Source: Flavobacterium yafengii
GTDB taxonomy: Bacteria; Bacteroidota; Bacteroidia; Flavobacteriales; Flavobacteriaceae
Direction: 5' to 3'
DNA length: 64,000 bases
NCBI RefSeq assembly: GCF_030010375.1
Contig: NZ_JASCRY010000006.1
Location: 1 to 64,000 of the forward strand
Within the stretch, counting starts at the first letter, position 1. Each line of letters starts with the position of its first letter. Below are positions 53,271 through 62,549 of this stretch, one piece after another. The translations under genes and the position numbers were made by a program. The notes under the pieces were generated by a model. That model worked only from the letters and a program-made list of their open reading frames with translations. It did not search any database and had not been told where the DNA came from.

Positions 53271-54943
53271 CGACCACTAACCCCTGCTGATTCAAAACTC
53301 GCCATGTCATTCAAAAATGCCACAGCTGACTCAATAATAGGAAAAGCAATCGCGCAACCCGTGCCTTCGCCCAATCGCAAATCAAGTTGCAACAAAGAAC
53401 GAACTCCTAGGTAATCTAATATTTTTTGGTGTCCTTGCTCAGCAGAAGAATGACAAAAAATAGCATTTTTAGTAATGGATGGATTCTTTTTAAAGGCAAT
53501 TAAAAAAGCAACACTACAGATAAAGCCATCAACAAGAATCAACATATTTTCCTCTTTTGCCTTAAGCATTCCACCTACCATTTGCATAATTTCAAATCCT
53601 CCGAAATAGGCTAATTTACTGTCCAAATCCTCCAAACCATCGTAATTATCAATACATTTTTTAAGGATATTAATTTTTTGAATCAACTGTGCATCATTTA
53701 CACCAGTGCCTTTTCCTACGCAATCTTCAATTGGTAATTCTAAAACAATACTCATTAAAACCGAAGCTGTAGCTGTGTTACCAATACCCATTTCGCCAAA
53801 ACCAATACAATTACTACCCTTTTTTGCAATAGTGGCAACAATTTCGCTTCCTTTCATAAAACACAATTCAACTTCTGTTTTACTCATCGCAGGTCCTTGT
53901 AAAAAAGAGCGTGTTCCCTTCCCTATTTTAGCCGAAATTAAATCCGTATTCATAGGAAAATCATAATTCACACCTGCATCCACAATAGCTAATTGGATCT
54001 TATTTTGTTTACAAAACACATTGATTGCTGCTCCACCTATCAAAAAGTTACTCACCATCTGTCTGGTTACATCCTGCGGATAAGTACTTACACCATGATT
54101 TGCAATTCCGTGATCCGCGGCAAAAACAACCAGATTCGGTTTTATAATTTTTGGTTCTAAAGTTTGAAACACCATCCCAATTTGTTTTGCAAGCACTTCT
54201 AAAACTCCTAATGAACCCGTTGGTTTGGTTTTTTGATCGATTTTATGTTGTAACGTATTTGCAAAAGTAGCAGCATCAGTTTCTTTTTTAGCATCAAAAA
54301 ATACTTTCTCCACCTTATTTTCATGTAAAATAGTAATTTCCTCAACCAATGGAATTTCTTGTTTTTGTTTCCAATTCAGTTGTTGCAACATGGGTTGATT
54401 ATCATAATCAGTAGCCGGTTTTCCCACGCAAAAATAGCCCAACGGCTCCATATTTTCAGGCAAACCTAATAATTGCTTGAACTGATAATAATTCAAAATT
54501 GAAACCCAACCCATAGAATAGCCTTGTTCCGTTAAGGATAACCAAATATTTTGCGCCGCACAAACAGAACTGAACTTTACCGCTTCATTACTCCCGACGG
54601 TTCCAATCGTAAAATTATTTAAAACCGAACGATCATAACAAATGACCAATCCCAGCGGAGCTTCTTCTATAGCTTCTAACTTAAGGTCTTTGTATGCTTG
54701 TTTTTGTTGTTCATTATCAGTTAGCGAAATTGCTTTTTTATCATAATCTAAAAACAAATCTTTAATGGCTTTCTTCATTTCACCCGACTTGATCAGATAA
54801 TATTTTGTAGCATCAGTCAAACCCACTGAAGGCGCCCAATGTCCAGCTTGCAGTGCTTTTTCAAGAACAGCTTCCGGTACTTGATCCTCCGTAAAATGAC
54901 GGGTGTCGCGACGGGATTTTAAAATTTCATCTAAATAAGTCAT
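53267..54943 (-). CDS. cobT: BluB-CobT fusion: dimethylbenzimidazole synthase / NaMN:DMB phosphoribosyltransferase
   Basis: A 558-aa two-domain enzyme. Residues 1 to about 205 are a nitroreductase-fold BluB domain with SRRDTRHF (the Asp matches the residue needed in BluB) and GHWAPSVGLTDATKYYLI; it would break down FMNH2 with O2 to form 5,6-dimethylbenzimidazole. Residues about 225-558 are CobT: KTKPTGSLGVLEVLA, FAADHGIANHGVSTYPQDV and GEMGIGNTATASVLM; it makes alpha-ribazole phosphate. The fusion channels the lower ligand directly to the next step. The last codons run into a palindromic repeat that supplies the stop. Confidence 0.94.
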   Translation of the reverse strand: MTYLDEILKSRRDTRHFTEDQVPEAVLEKALQAGHWAPSVGLTDATKYYLIKSGEMKKAIKDLFLDYDKKAISLTDNEQQKQAYKDLKLEAIEEAPLGLVICYDRSVLNNFTIGTVGSNEAVKFSSVCAAQNIWLSLTEQGYSMGWVSILNYYQFKQLLGLPENMEPLGYFCVGKPATDYDNQPMLQQLNWKQKQEIPLVEEITILHENKVEKVFFDAKKETDAATFANTLQHKIDQKTKPTGSLGVLEVLAKQIGMVFQTLEPKIIKPNLVVFAADHGIANHGVSTYPQDVTRQMVSNFLIGGAAINVFCKQNKIQLAIVDAGVNYDFPMNTDLISAKIGKGTRSFLQGPAMSKTEVELCFMKGSEIVATIAKKGSNCIGFGEMGIGNTATASVLMSIVLELPIEDCVGKGTGVNDAQLIQKINILKKCIDNYDGLEDLDSKLAYFGGFEIMQMVGGMLKAKEENMLILVDGFICSVAFLIAFKKNPSITKNAIFCHSSAEQGHQKILDYLGVRSLLQLDLRLGEGTGCAIAFPIIESAVAFLNDMASFESAGVSGR

Positions 54944-54961
54944 CTTAAAATAATTTTGTTT

Positions 54962-55609
54962 TTATACTTCTTCCCAAACGATGAAACAATAATTTTCATA
55001 AGTAATTCTAGTGAATTCTGGTAATTCAATCGCTCCAGAAAATAACGGACAATTAATTACCAAAGTATGAAACTCCCCATTTTCACCACAAGGATCTATT
55101 CCTTTTTCATGTAATTCTTGAGCTAATTCTTTGGTCAAAATTTTACCTAAATAGCTTTCACCCATTGTTGTATTACAAGAAACAATCATCGTCACAATTC
55201 CGTTTTCAAGCATTTGGTTTACCAAAACAATTCGGTCTTGTTGCCACAAAGGTAAAATTGCTTTTAGTGATGCTGCGGCACATACTTTATCTTCCCAATC
55301 TTTGTGCGGTTGTAAATCAATGTCCCCAAAAACGGCTGTTCCCAAATCATATTTAGCTTTTAGCATCTTTAAAACCGCAATAAACTTGGCTTCATAATCA
55401 CCCCAAGTTGCGGGAATTCCTTCCAGAGGCAATCCCATTTTTTGGGCTTGTTGATTCAATATAGACAATGGCAATCCATGAGAACGAGATACTTTCCCGT
55501 TTTCATTCATCATATTGAGTAACACTTTTGGAACAAATCCTTGCTGAATTGCTTGCATCATTGCATAACAACTGTCCTTTCCGCCACTCCAAGAAGTTAC
55601 AAAATTCAT
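54962..55609 (-). CDS. Dph6-like ATP-pyrophosphatase (adenine nucleotide alpha hydrolase family)
   Basis: A 215-aa PP-loop ATPase: SGGKDSCYAMM near residue 8 is the AMP-forming signature, and the body (SRSHGLPLSILNQQAQKMGLPL, TAVFGDIDLQPHKDW, GIDPCGENGEFHT) is that of the diphthine-ammonia ligase family. Bacteria do not make diphthamide, so the substrate differs. It lies between cobU (4-base overlap) and bluB-cobT, so an amidation or adenylation step in corrinoid metabolism is likely but not shown. Confidence 0.85.
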   Translation of the reverse strand: MNFVTSWSGGKDSCYAMMQAIQQGFVPKVLLNMMNENGKVSRSHGLPLSILNQQAQKMGLPLEGIPATWGDYEAKFIAVLKMLKAKYDLGTAVFGDIDLQPHKDWEDKVCAAASLKAILPLWQQDRIVLVNQMLENGIVTMIVSCNTTMGESYLGKILTKELAQELHEKGIDPCGENGEFHTLVINCPLFSGAIELPEFTRITYENYCFIVWEEV

Positions 55610-56121
55610 TTTTTCCCTTTTATCGTTACAGGAATTCCAGAAACCATAAGCACAACGGTATCGGCAGTTGCAGCTAAATATTGGTTCATCCAGCCTTGAA
55701 GTTCGGTGAATTTTCTACCAATATGCGTTTCGGCATGAATACCCATCCCTATTTCATTGGTTACAATAATAATTGTCGCATTTTCTTGATTGGCAATAGC
55801 ATCAAATTCGGCTTTAGCTTCTTCTAAGCACAAGGAAACATCGTTTTTAGTATCTACAAAAAAGTTCGTTAACCAAAGTGTAACGCAATCGACGATAGCT
55901 ACTTTTTCCGAAAAATCAATTTCGCTCAAGTATTTTTCTTTTTCGATATTAATCCATCGTTCGTCCCGATCTTTTTGATGGCGATCGATTCTCTTTTGGA
56001 AATCATCATCCCATTTTCTGGCGGTTGCCACATACATTGGTTTATCCGACAATCCTTTTGCTAAATTTTCGGCATAACTACTTTTACCGGAGCGTTCACC
56101 GCCAGTTATTAAATATATCAT
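55606..56121 (-). CDS. cobU: Adenosylcobinamide kinase / guanylyltransferase
   Basis: A 171-aa bifunctional enzyme that phosphorylates adenosylcobinamide and adds GMP. Walker A is TGGERSGKSSYAENLA; VDCVTLWLTN and NEIGMGIHAE are the other conserved blocks. It is translationally coupled to the Dph6-like gene and two bases after the Cys-rich protein gene. Confidence 0.95.
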   Translation of the reverse strand: MIYLITGGERSGKSSYAENLAKGLSDKPMYVATARKWDDDFQKRIDRHQKDRDERWINIEKEKYLSEIDFSEKVAIVDCVTLWLTNFFVDTKNDVSLCLEEAKAEFDAIANQENATIIIVTNEIGMGIHAETHIGRKFTELQGWMNQYLAATADTVVLMVSGIPVTIKGKK

Positions 56122-56123
56122 TT

Positions 56124-56501
56124 TTATATTTTTTTAAATCCATACGGACAATGTCGACATCCATTGCCACAACAATTACCTCTTTTTAGATGAAACCAAG
56201 CTTTAAAAACATAGTTCCCATTTTCTAAATAATAGTCAATTCCTTCTATGAGATTCGTCGTTTTGGGTAAATCTTTGGCTTTATTATCCGTTGCAGTTTC
56301 AGAAGATAGTGTTGCAACATATTCGTCAATTTTAGTGGAGCAGGCAGTTGTAAAACAACTGGAACACAAGCAATCCACCACTTCTGACGGAGTAAAAATG
56401 GGTGGAAAATTATTGCACCAGCATTTACTTCCTTCAGGTGTGTCCCCACAATTAAAAGGAGTTCCGCAAGTAGAACAGTTTTTGACTTTAATGCTATTCA
56501 T
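56124..56501 (-). CDS. Cysteine-rich CWC / DUF5522 protein
   Basis: A 125-aa protein from ATG 56501 (MNSIKVKNCSTCGTPF). The N-terminal part has CSTCGTPFNCG, CWCNNFP and CLCSSCFTTAC (cysteine-rich CWC-type), and the C-terminal part a DUF5522-like CCGNGCRHCPYGF. Ten or more Cys suggest metal binding. It is the first gene of the cobalamin operon, two bases before cobU; the pairing may reflect convenience of transcription or a metal-related role. Confidence 0.8.
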   Translation of the reverse strand: MNSIKVKNCSTCGTPFNCGDTPEGSKCWCNNFPPIFTPSEVVDCLCSSCFTTACSTKIDEYVATLSSETATDNKAKDLPKTTNLIEGIDYYLENGNYVFKAWFHLKRGNCCGNGCRHCPYGFKKI

Positions 56502-56569
56502 TTCGTAAAGATAGTATTTGTTCAATTTTTTACTGCTAAAAATAAACAAGAAATTTTATAAATTTGGTA

Positions 56570-56577
56570 TACCTTTG
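56570..56577 (+). promoter_or_regulatory. -7 element of the btuF operon
   Basis: TACCTTTG, 21 bases before the ATG at 56599; fits TAnnTTTG. The divergent minus-strand operon starts at 56501, so regulation of both from this 97-base gap is possible. No second riboswitch is seen here. Confidence 0.5.
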
Positions 56578-56598
56578 TCGCTATCGAAAAATTAAATC

Positions 56599-57741
56599 AT
56601 GAAATTCACCTTTAAATTAATCCTTTTTGTTCTCTCTTTTTCAACTTTCGTTGGATGTAAAAAAAGCGAAAACCTAACCGTAAAAGAAAGTACTGATTCA
56701 AAAAATGCAATCGAATATGCCTCGGGACTTTCTATTAATAAATACGAAGGATATTCAGTAGTGACGGTTTCAAATCCTTGGCCTGAAGCCAATAAAAATT
56801 TCACTTATATCTTGAAAGAAAAAAACAGCAGCATTCCTGATAGTCTGCAAAAATACACCACAATTTCAGTTCCTTTAGAATCAATCGTAGTTACCTCAAC
56901 GACTAATATTCCTTTTTTGGAAATGTTGGGAGTTGAAAAATCACTGGTGGGTTTTCCTCATACCGATTATGTCTCTTCTGAAAAAACCAGAAAACTAATT
57001 GATGGTGGCGCTGTTAAAAACATAGGGCAAAATGAAAAATTAAACATGGAGCAACTCATTGAATTGGAGCCTAATTTAATCGTGACTTTTGGAGTGGACA
57101 ACAACAATCCGATGATTGATAATTTACAAAAAAGCGGTCTTAAAGTACTCATACAAGCGGACTGGATGGAACAAACTCCGCTAGGAAAAGCAGAATGGAT
57201 CAAGCTTTATGGGGCTTTATTTGGAAAAGAAAAAGAGGCAAAAACGCTTTTTGATGAAATCGTCAAAAATTATAATGACGCGATACAATTGGTTGCAACC
57301 AAAAAACCAACAGCAACCGTTTTATACGGATCTATGTATCAAGATCAATGGTATGTAGCTAAGGGAAACAGTTGGGTAGCCCGATTTATGAAGGATGCCA
57401 AAGCGAATTATTTATGGGCAAATGTTGAGGGAACAGGAAGTCTTAGTTTGCCTTTTGAAAAAATATTGGAGAAAGCAAAAACAGCAAAATATTGGATTGC
57501 AACAGGTTCTTTTAAAAGTATTGCTGAATTTGAAAACAGCAATCCGCATTACAGTCAGTTTGACGCTTCAAAATCTAAAAATGTGTATACTTTTGAAAGT
57601 AAATTAGGCACAACAGGAGGAACCATTTATTATGAATTAGCACCAAGCAGACCAGATTTAGTCTTGAAAGATTACATTAAAATCTTCCATCCTGAACTAC
57701 TTCCAAACTATACTTTTACTTTTGCACAAAAACTAAACTAA
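56599..57741 (+). CDS. btuF: Cobalamin ABC transporter substrate-binding lipoprotein (BtuF-like)
   Basis: A 380-aa lipoprotein (lipobox FVGC near residue 21) of the class III periplasmic-binding fold. Features: ISVPLESIVVTSTTNIPFLEMLG, NMEQLIELEPNLIVTFGVDN and a long helix, as in BtuF and FhuD. Sequence alone would allow a siderophore; the linked BtuC and BtuD genes and the flanking cobalamin operon point to corrinoids. First gene of btuF-btuC-btuD. Confidence 0.88.
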   Translation: MKFTFKLILFVLSFSTFVGCKKSENLTVKESTDSKNAIEYASGLSINKYEGYSVVTVSNPWPEANKNFTYILKEKNSSIPDSLQKYTTISVPLESIVVTSTTNIPFLEMLGVEKSLVGFPHTDYVSSEKTRKLIDGGAVKNIGQNEKLNMEQLIELEPNLIVTFGVDNNNPMIDNLQKSGLKVLIQADWMEQTPLGKAEWIKLYGALFGKEKEAKTLFDEIVKNYNDAIQLVATKKPTATVLYGSMYQDQWYVAKGNSWVARFMKDAKANYLWANVEGTGSLSLPFEKILEKAKTAKYWIATGSFKSIAEFENSNPHYSQFDASKSKNVYTFESKLGTTGGTIYYELAPSRPDLVLKDYIKIFHPELLPNYTFTFAQKLN

Positions 57742-57742
57742 A

Positions 57743-58774
57743 TTGGCGAATCAAAAACGAAATACGATTCTATTTTTCTTGCTTACTTTGGGGCTTGTTC
57801 TATTGTTTTTTGTAAACATTAGTTTTGGTTCCATAACGATTCCTTTTAAAGAAATTTATACTAGTTTAACTGGTGGTCAAGCGAGTAAGTCTACTTGGGA
57901 ATATATCATCATCAATTATCGTTTACCAAAAGCCATTACTGCAATTCTTGTTGGAATGGGATTATCTATAAGTGGATTGCTGATGCAAACTCTGTTTCGA
58001 AATCCACTGGCAGGACCTTATGTTTTAGGGCTGAGTTCCGGTGCCAGTTTAGGCGTTGCTTTTGTACTATTAGGAGCGAGCTTACTTCCACCTTTTTTAA
58101 GTACCATTTTACTTTCCTCTTACGGAGTGGTTTTAGCTTCAACTATAGGAAGTTCAGTTGTATTACTCGCTGTTTTGATGGTTTCCCAAAGGCTTCGCGA
58201 TACGATGGCCATCTTAATTGTAGGGCTAATGTTTGGTAGTTTTACCAGCGCAATAGTAGGCGTTCTTACGTATTTTAGTTCCGCTGAACAATTGCAGAAA
58301 TTCACGTTTTGGTCTATGGGAAACTTAGGCAATTTGTCTTGGTCTTCTATATTAATTCTGACAATTTGTGTGGCAATTGGCTTATTATTAAGTCTATTTA
58401 GCATCAAGCCACTTAATGCACTATTATTGGGTGAAAATTACGCACGCAGTTTAGGTTTGAATTTCAAAAAAACACGATTGATTATTATTTTTGCAACAAG
58501 CATTTTAGCAGGAAGCATCACGGCCTATGCAGGTCCAATTGCCTTTGTAGGACTAGCGGTTCCTCATATAGCAAAGTTAGTGTTTCAAACCAGTAACCAT
58601 TCGGTTTTGTATTGGAGTACCTTACTTTTAGGCGCTTCAATTATGCTTATTTGTGATGTAATTTCAGAATTGCCCGGATTGGAGATTACTTTGCCAATCA
58701 ATGCTGTAACTTCTATAATTGGAGCTCCAGTTGTGATTTGGCTATTGGTTAGTAAACGAAAAATGATTGCCTAA
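57743..58774 (+). CDS. btuC: Cobalamin ABC transporter permease (FecCD family)
   Basis: A 343-aa inner-membrane permease with about ten helices and the FecCD signature (YRLPKAITAILVGMGLSISG, QTLFRNPLAGPYVLGLSSGA, and GPIAFVGLAVPHIAKL). The start is TTG at 57743, one base after the btuF stop; no ATG lies near enough. Its stop overlaps the btuD ATG by one base. Confidence 0.93.
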   Translation: MANQKRNTILFFLLTLGLVLLFFVNISFGSITIPFKEIYTSLTGGQASKSTWEYIIINYRLPKAITAILVGMGLSISGLLMQTLFRNPLAGPYVLGLSSGASLGVAFVLLGASLLPPFLSTILLSSYGVVLASTIGSSVVLLAVLMVSQRLRDTMAILIVGLMFGSFTSAIVGVLTYFSSAEQLQKFTFWSMGNLGNLSWSSILILTICVAIGLLLSLFSIKPLNALLLGENYARSLGLNFKKTRLIIIFATSILAGSITAYAGPIAFVGLAVPHIAKLVFQTSNHSVLYWSTLLLGASIMLICDVISELPGLEITLPINAVTSIIGAPVVIWLLVSKRKMIA

Positions 58775-59556
58775 TGGAAAACAAAATCATCTTACAAGCG
58801 TCTAAAATTAGCATTGGTTATTCTCATAAAAAAGAGAAAATCGTTGTGGCTTCGGATATTTCTATTGCTTTAAAAAAAGGAAAACTGATTGCTTTAATTG
58901 GTGCGAATGGCATTGGAAAATCGACACTTTTAAAAACGATAACTGGAATCCAGAAACCGCTTTCCGGTGCTGTTTTCTTGAATGAAAATAAAATCACTGA
59001 TTATGAACCTTTGGATTTAGCGCAAAACCTAAGTATTGTTTTAACCGAAAAATTACCTCCCAGTAATTTAACCGTTTTTGAACTCATTGCTTTAGGAAGA
59101 CAGCCCTACACCAATTGGATGGGAACTTTATCTGATATTGATATTGTTAAAGTTAATGAAGCCATGGCATTGACACAAATCAGTCATTTAGCCACAAAAA
59201 AACATTATGAGATTAGTGACGGACAATTACAAAAAGTATTGATTGCACGAGCTTTGGCACAAGATACTCCGTTAATAATTTTGGATGAACCCACTACCCA
59301 TTTGGATTTATTACATAAGGTGGCTTTATTCAAACTTTTGAAAAAGCTTACTCATGAAACTGGAAAATGCATTTTATTTTCTACTCATGATATTGATATG
59401 GCGATACAATTGAGTGACGAAATGATTATTATGACACCGGAAACAGTGCTTCAAGACGAGCCTTGTAATTTTATTGCAAAAGGAAGTTTTAACACCTTAT
59501 TCAAAGATGAACATATTGTTTTTGATGCTGAAAAAGGAAAATTCATGATTGTTTAG
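58774..59556 (+). CDS. btuD: Cobalamin ABC transporter ATP-binding protein
   Basis: A 260-aa ABC ATPase. Walker A ALIGANGIGKSTLLKTI, Q-loop, a signature ISDGQLQKVLIARAL (slightly divergent from LSGGQ), and Walker B LIILDEPTTHLD. It energises BtuC. Overlaps btuC by one base (TAATG). Confidence 0.93.
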   Translation: MENKIILQASKISIGYSHKKEKIVVASDISIALKKGKLIALIGANGIGKSTLLKTITGIQKPLSGAVFLNENKITDYEPLDLAQNLSIVLTEKLPPSNLTVFELIALGRQPYTNWMGTLSDIDIVKVNEAMALTQISHLATKKHYEISDGQLQKVLIARALAQDTPLIILDEPTTHLDLLHKVALFKLLKKLTHETGKCILFSTHDIDMAIQLSDEMIIMTPETVLQDEPCNFIAKGSFNTLFKDEHIVFDAEKGKFMIV

Positions 59557-59588
59557 TTCCAACATTTTACTATTCAGTCCAAAATGTA

Positions 59589-61199
59589 CTAACCATTTCC
59601 TTTCAATAAATTTATACTCACTGTTGCAAGATTTGAGTCTGGGAATCTGCTAAAGAAATTAGCATCCGGATACAATCCCGCTTCAGCAGCTATTTTGTGC
59701 AAAACGGGAATTTCAACTATGTATTGATCCGAAAAACCATGCGTGGCATCATAAGCCGTAGCAGCCGTTTTCCCTAAATTAGCAGCAGTCAAATTTGGAG
59801 CAATCGTATGCAATTCAATCATTAGCAATCCGAATTTCCGAACGTACGGCGACCATTTATTCAAATGTTCCAATAGATTATCTTCGACAAGACCATTACT
59901 GATTCGCTCTCCTCTATGCGCAAATGCTCCGGTTGAATGACTTACTCTGCCTTTAGTAACGTGTTTAGGCATTTCCCAAATTCGGTTATGATCCAAGAAG
60001 GTTCTTACATTCAATAAATCTTTCAAATCAATGTTGTAATTTTCCAATAAATCATTGGCTAACAAATCGGGTTGACCAATATCGCCCCAAATTACTTTGG
60101 CCCAAATATCGGCTTTGATTAAATTGGCTCGGGTTACTTTCAACGCTGCTTGATTATAATCGGCACCCACAAGGAATAAAGGATAATCATCCAGCATTTT
60201 TCCGCGAAGGGTTTGTCTTTCAATTACATTATAAATATGTTCAATAAATGCTCCATTGCCACAACCCATATCGAGAATTCCTTTCGGCTGATCTTCTATT
60301 GGTAAATTGAATAATTTGATGATAATCTCATCTACTACTTTAAAATAAGTATCGTGCGCACCTCCGCTTCCCCAAACATTCATTTCTCGGTCCACATGAA
60401 TTTCATCTTCGCCTTCAGCCACCGTTCGTAGAATATTTGGATTACCAAAAATCAAATCCTCCATTTTACTGAAAGTTGGCAAATAGGAAACCGTAACTCC
60501 ATAAGCAGAAGCCCTTTTAGCAAAAAACAACCCCTTTTCCGTAAACTGGTAATTGCCTTTTTTTTGGGTAAACCAACCTAAATCTGCAAAGAAATCTAAT
60601 ATAATTTTGAAATTTTCTGGAGATTTATGAAACTCTTCAGGACGGAAGGAAATCTCCATAAAATACTTATGAAACATACCGCTCATACCCAATCGCACTA
60701 ATATTGGTCCAACCAAACAACCTTCAATATGCGTTAGAATCTGATGCTGAATTTCATTGGTCAGCGCATCATTCGAAAATGAAATTCCATAATTTTTTTT
60801 ATACAAATCGAAAATTAAACCCAATCGAACGAATGGAATATCGTCTAATAATCGCGTGCGAAATTGCATCGTGAAATGCAGTAAATCAAGCACGTCTTCA
60901 TACAAATAGAACATAGGAAAAGCAATCGCGCTTTTTTCGTTTATGGCAAACGTAATTTGGTCTGTGGAAGTATTGATGTGATAATTCAGAAATCCCTGCG
61001 AACACAAAACACGCAAACCCACATTGAGATAGCCTTCATTGGCTTTAAAGTGTTCCGAAAGTTCCGAAAGCGTGACTTCTTTTTTGTCAAGAATATAGGA
61101 CAGTACCCCTTTTTCATACAAAACATGCGCAACGGGAGCGGTAACCAAACCGTCTAAATGTTTGAAAATGGTGCTTCTAAGAGTAATTTTATCAATCAT
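59589..61199 (-). CDS. SAM-dependent methyltransferase (AprA-like, large)
   Basis: A 536-aa protein. The N-terminal ~240 residues are helical with winged-helix-like segments, as in dimerisation domains of O-methyltransferases and the AprA type; a class I methyltransferase domain follows with the SAM loop ILDMGCGNGAFIEHIY at about residue 305 and VGADYNQAALKVTRANL. A C-terminal segment (STGAFAHRGERIS, MIELHTIAP) continues the catalytic region. Substrate unknown. Stand-alone gene convergent with btuD. Confidence 0.8.
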   Translation of the reverse strand: MIDKITLRSTIFKHLDGLVTAPVAHVLYEKGVLSYILDKKEVTLSELSEHFKANEGYLNVGLRVLCSQGFLNYHINTSTDQITFAINEKSAIAFPMFYLYEDVLDLLHFTMQFRTRLLDDIPFVRLGLIFDLYKKNYGISFSNDALTNEIQHQILTHIEGCLVGPILVRLGMSGMFHKYFMEISFRPEEFHKSPENFKIILDFFADLGWFTQKKGNYQFTEKGLFFAKRASAYGVTVSYLPTFSKMEDLIFGNPNILRTVAEGEDEIHVDREMNVWGSGGAHDTYFKVVDEIIIKLFNLPIEDQPKGILDMGCGNGAFIEHIYNVIERQTLRGKMLDDYPLFLVGADYNQAALKVTRANLIKADIWAKVIWGDIGQPDLLANDLLENYNIDLKDLLNVRTFLDHNRIWEMPKHVTKGRVSHSTGAFAHRGERISNGLVEDNLLEHLNKWSPYVRKFGLLMIELHTIAPNLTAANLGKTAATAYDATHGFSDQYIVEIPVLHKIAAEAGLYPDANFFSRFPDSNLATVSINLLKGNG

Positions 61200-61313
61200 A
61201 AAAAGTACGTTTTAAGGGAGAAAAAACACAATTAGATCCAGAATGACCTATTCAAATATATGAAATTTCAACCACAAAATAGCCTTACTTTTTTACAACT
61301 TTTAATTTACAAA

Positions 61314-61769
61314 TCACAGTCTACTAGCTATTTGTCTTTTTGCTTCACCAATGACAAACGCAACAGAATTTGCTATATTAAAACTTCTGATTAACGATGA
61401 CATAGGAATTGTCAGATGGTTGGGGAATTCGTTTAAAACAGCTTCACTCAAACCCTTACTTTCTTTTCCAAAAACCAACCAGTCTCCATCCTGAAAATCA
61501 GTCTCCAGATATGATTTTTTGGCATGGGAACTCATCAGGAAAACTCTTGATAAATCAGGAATTTGTGCTTTCCATTCGGCTACATTTTGATATTCGGTAA
61601 CATCAAGATGCACCCAATAATCCAAACCGGAACGTTTTAGGTTTTTATCATTAATGACAAATCCAAAAGGATGAATTAAGTGCAAACGGCTTTCGGTGCC
61701 TACGCACAATCGGCCTATATTTCCGGTATTATTAGGGATTTCAGGTTCTACTAAAACGATGTTTAACAT
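61314..61769 (-). CDS. trmL: tRNA (cytidine(34)-2'-O)-methyltransferase
   Basis: A 151-aa SPOUT methyltransferase that modifies the wobble base of tRNA-Leu. It shows the canonical start MLNIVLVEPEIPNNTGNIGR, FGKESKGLSE and the C-terminal knot IPMSSLIRSFNIANSVAFVIGE. Upstream of it by 24 bases is the pseudouridine synthase gene on the same strand. Confidence 0.95.
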   Translation of the reverse strand: MLNIVLVEPEIPNNTGNIGRLCVGTESRLHLIHPFGFVINDKNLKRSGLDYWVHLDVTEYQNVAEWKAQIPDLSRVFLMSSHAKKSYLETDFQDGDWLVFGKESKGLSEAVLNEFPNHLTIPMSSLIRSFNIANSVAFVIGEAKRQIASRL

Positions 61770-61793
61770 TGTAATTATTGTTATTTTTTATTG

Positions 61794-62378
61794 TTATTTT
61801 TCATTCGAATCGACTGCAAAATCAGACACTTCCAAAACTTCTCCTGCCTGTAAATCATTGAGATGTACGTTTCCTATTCGAACACGAACCAATCGTAACG
61901 TAGGAAAACCAACAGCGGCAGTCATTTTTCGGACTTGGCGAAACTTCCCTTCATTTACCGTTATCGAAGCCCAAGAAGTGGGACCGTGACGTTCATCTCG
62001 TATCTTTTTTCCTCTTGCGCCAAAAGCGGGAATCTCGTTTATCAAAAATGCTTTACACCGTTTCGTGATGTATTTTGTGCCATTGAAACCTATTTCGACT
62101 CCTTTTTGCAATTGCTCAATGGCTTCCTGATTGATAATGCCATCGACTTGGACATAATATTCCTTGTCGACTTTTTTGCTTCGAATGATTTCGCTCATCA
62201 TCCCGTCTGTGGTCAACAGCAACAATCCTTCGGAATCTTCGTCAAGACGCCCTATTGCCATTGTTCCTTTTGGGAAATCGTACAATTCGCCCAGCAGTTT
62301 CTTTTTTCTTTTTAATTCGTAAATAAACTGACTCAGATACCCGTAAGGCTTATGAATGATGAAATGAGAATGAGACAT
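61794..62378 (-). CDS. rRNA pseudouridine synthase (RsuA/RluE family)
   Basis: A 194-aa pseudouridine synthase with the catalytic Asp in IGRLDEDSEGLLLLT and the family end GKFRQVRKMTAAVGFPTLRLVRVRIG. There is no N-terminal S4 domain, as in RluE, which acts on 23S rRNA U2457. Exact target not proven. Pairs with trmL. Confidence 0.9.
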   Translation of the reverse strand: MSHSHFIIHKPYGYLSQFIYELKRKKKLLGELYDFPKGTMAIGRLDEDSEGLLLLTTDGMMSEIIRSKKVDKEYYVQVDGIINQEAIEQLQKGVEIGFNGTKYITKRCKAFLINEIPAFGARGKKIRDERHGPTSWASITVNEGKFRQVRKMTAAVGFPTLRLVRVRIGNVHLNDLQAGEVLEVSDFAVDSNEK

Positions 62379-62549
62379 TTTAGTGTATTAGTTGTGCGTA
62401 CAAAGATAGTTTTGTTTTCTCTGGATTTAAAATAGTGTCGCCATACATTTATTGGTGTAAACCAAAAGCTATGTTAAATGATTGAATTCCTTCGTTTAAA
62501 AGGCGTAATCTTATAGAAGCTAACAGTATTAGCTTTAAAATTAAAGAGT

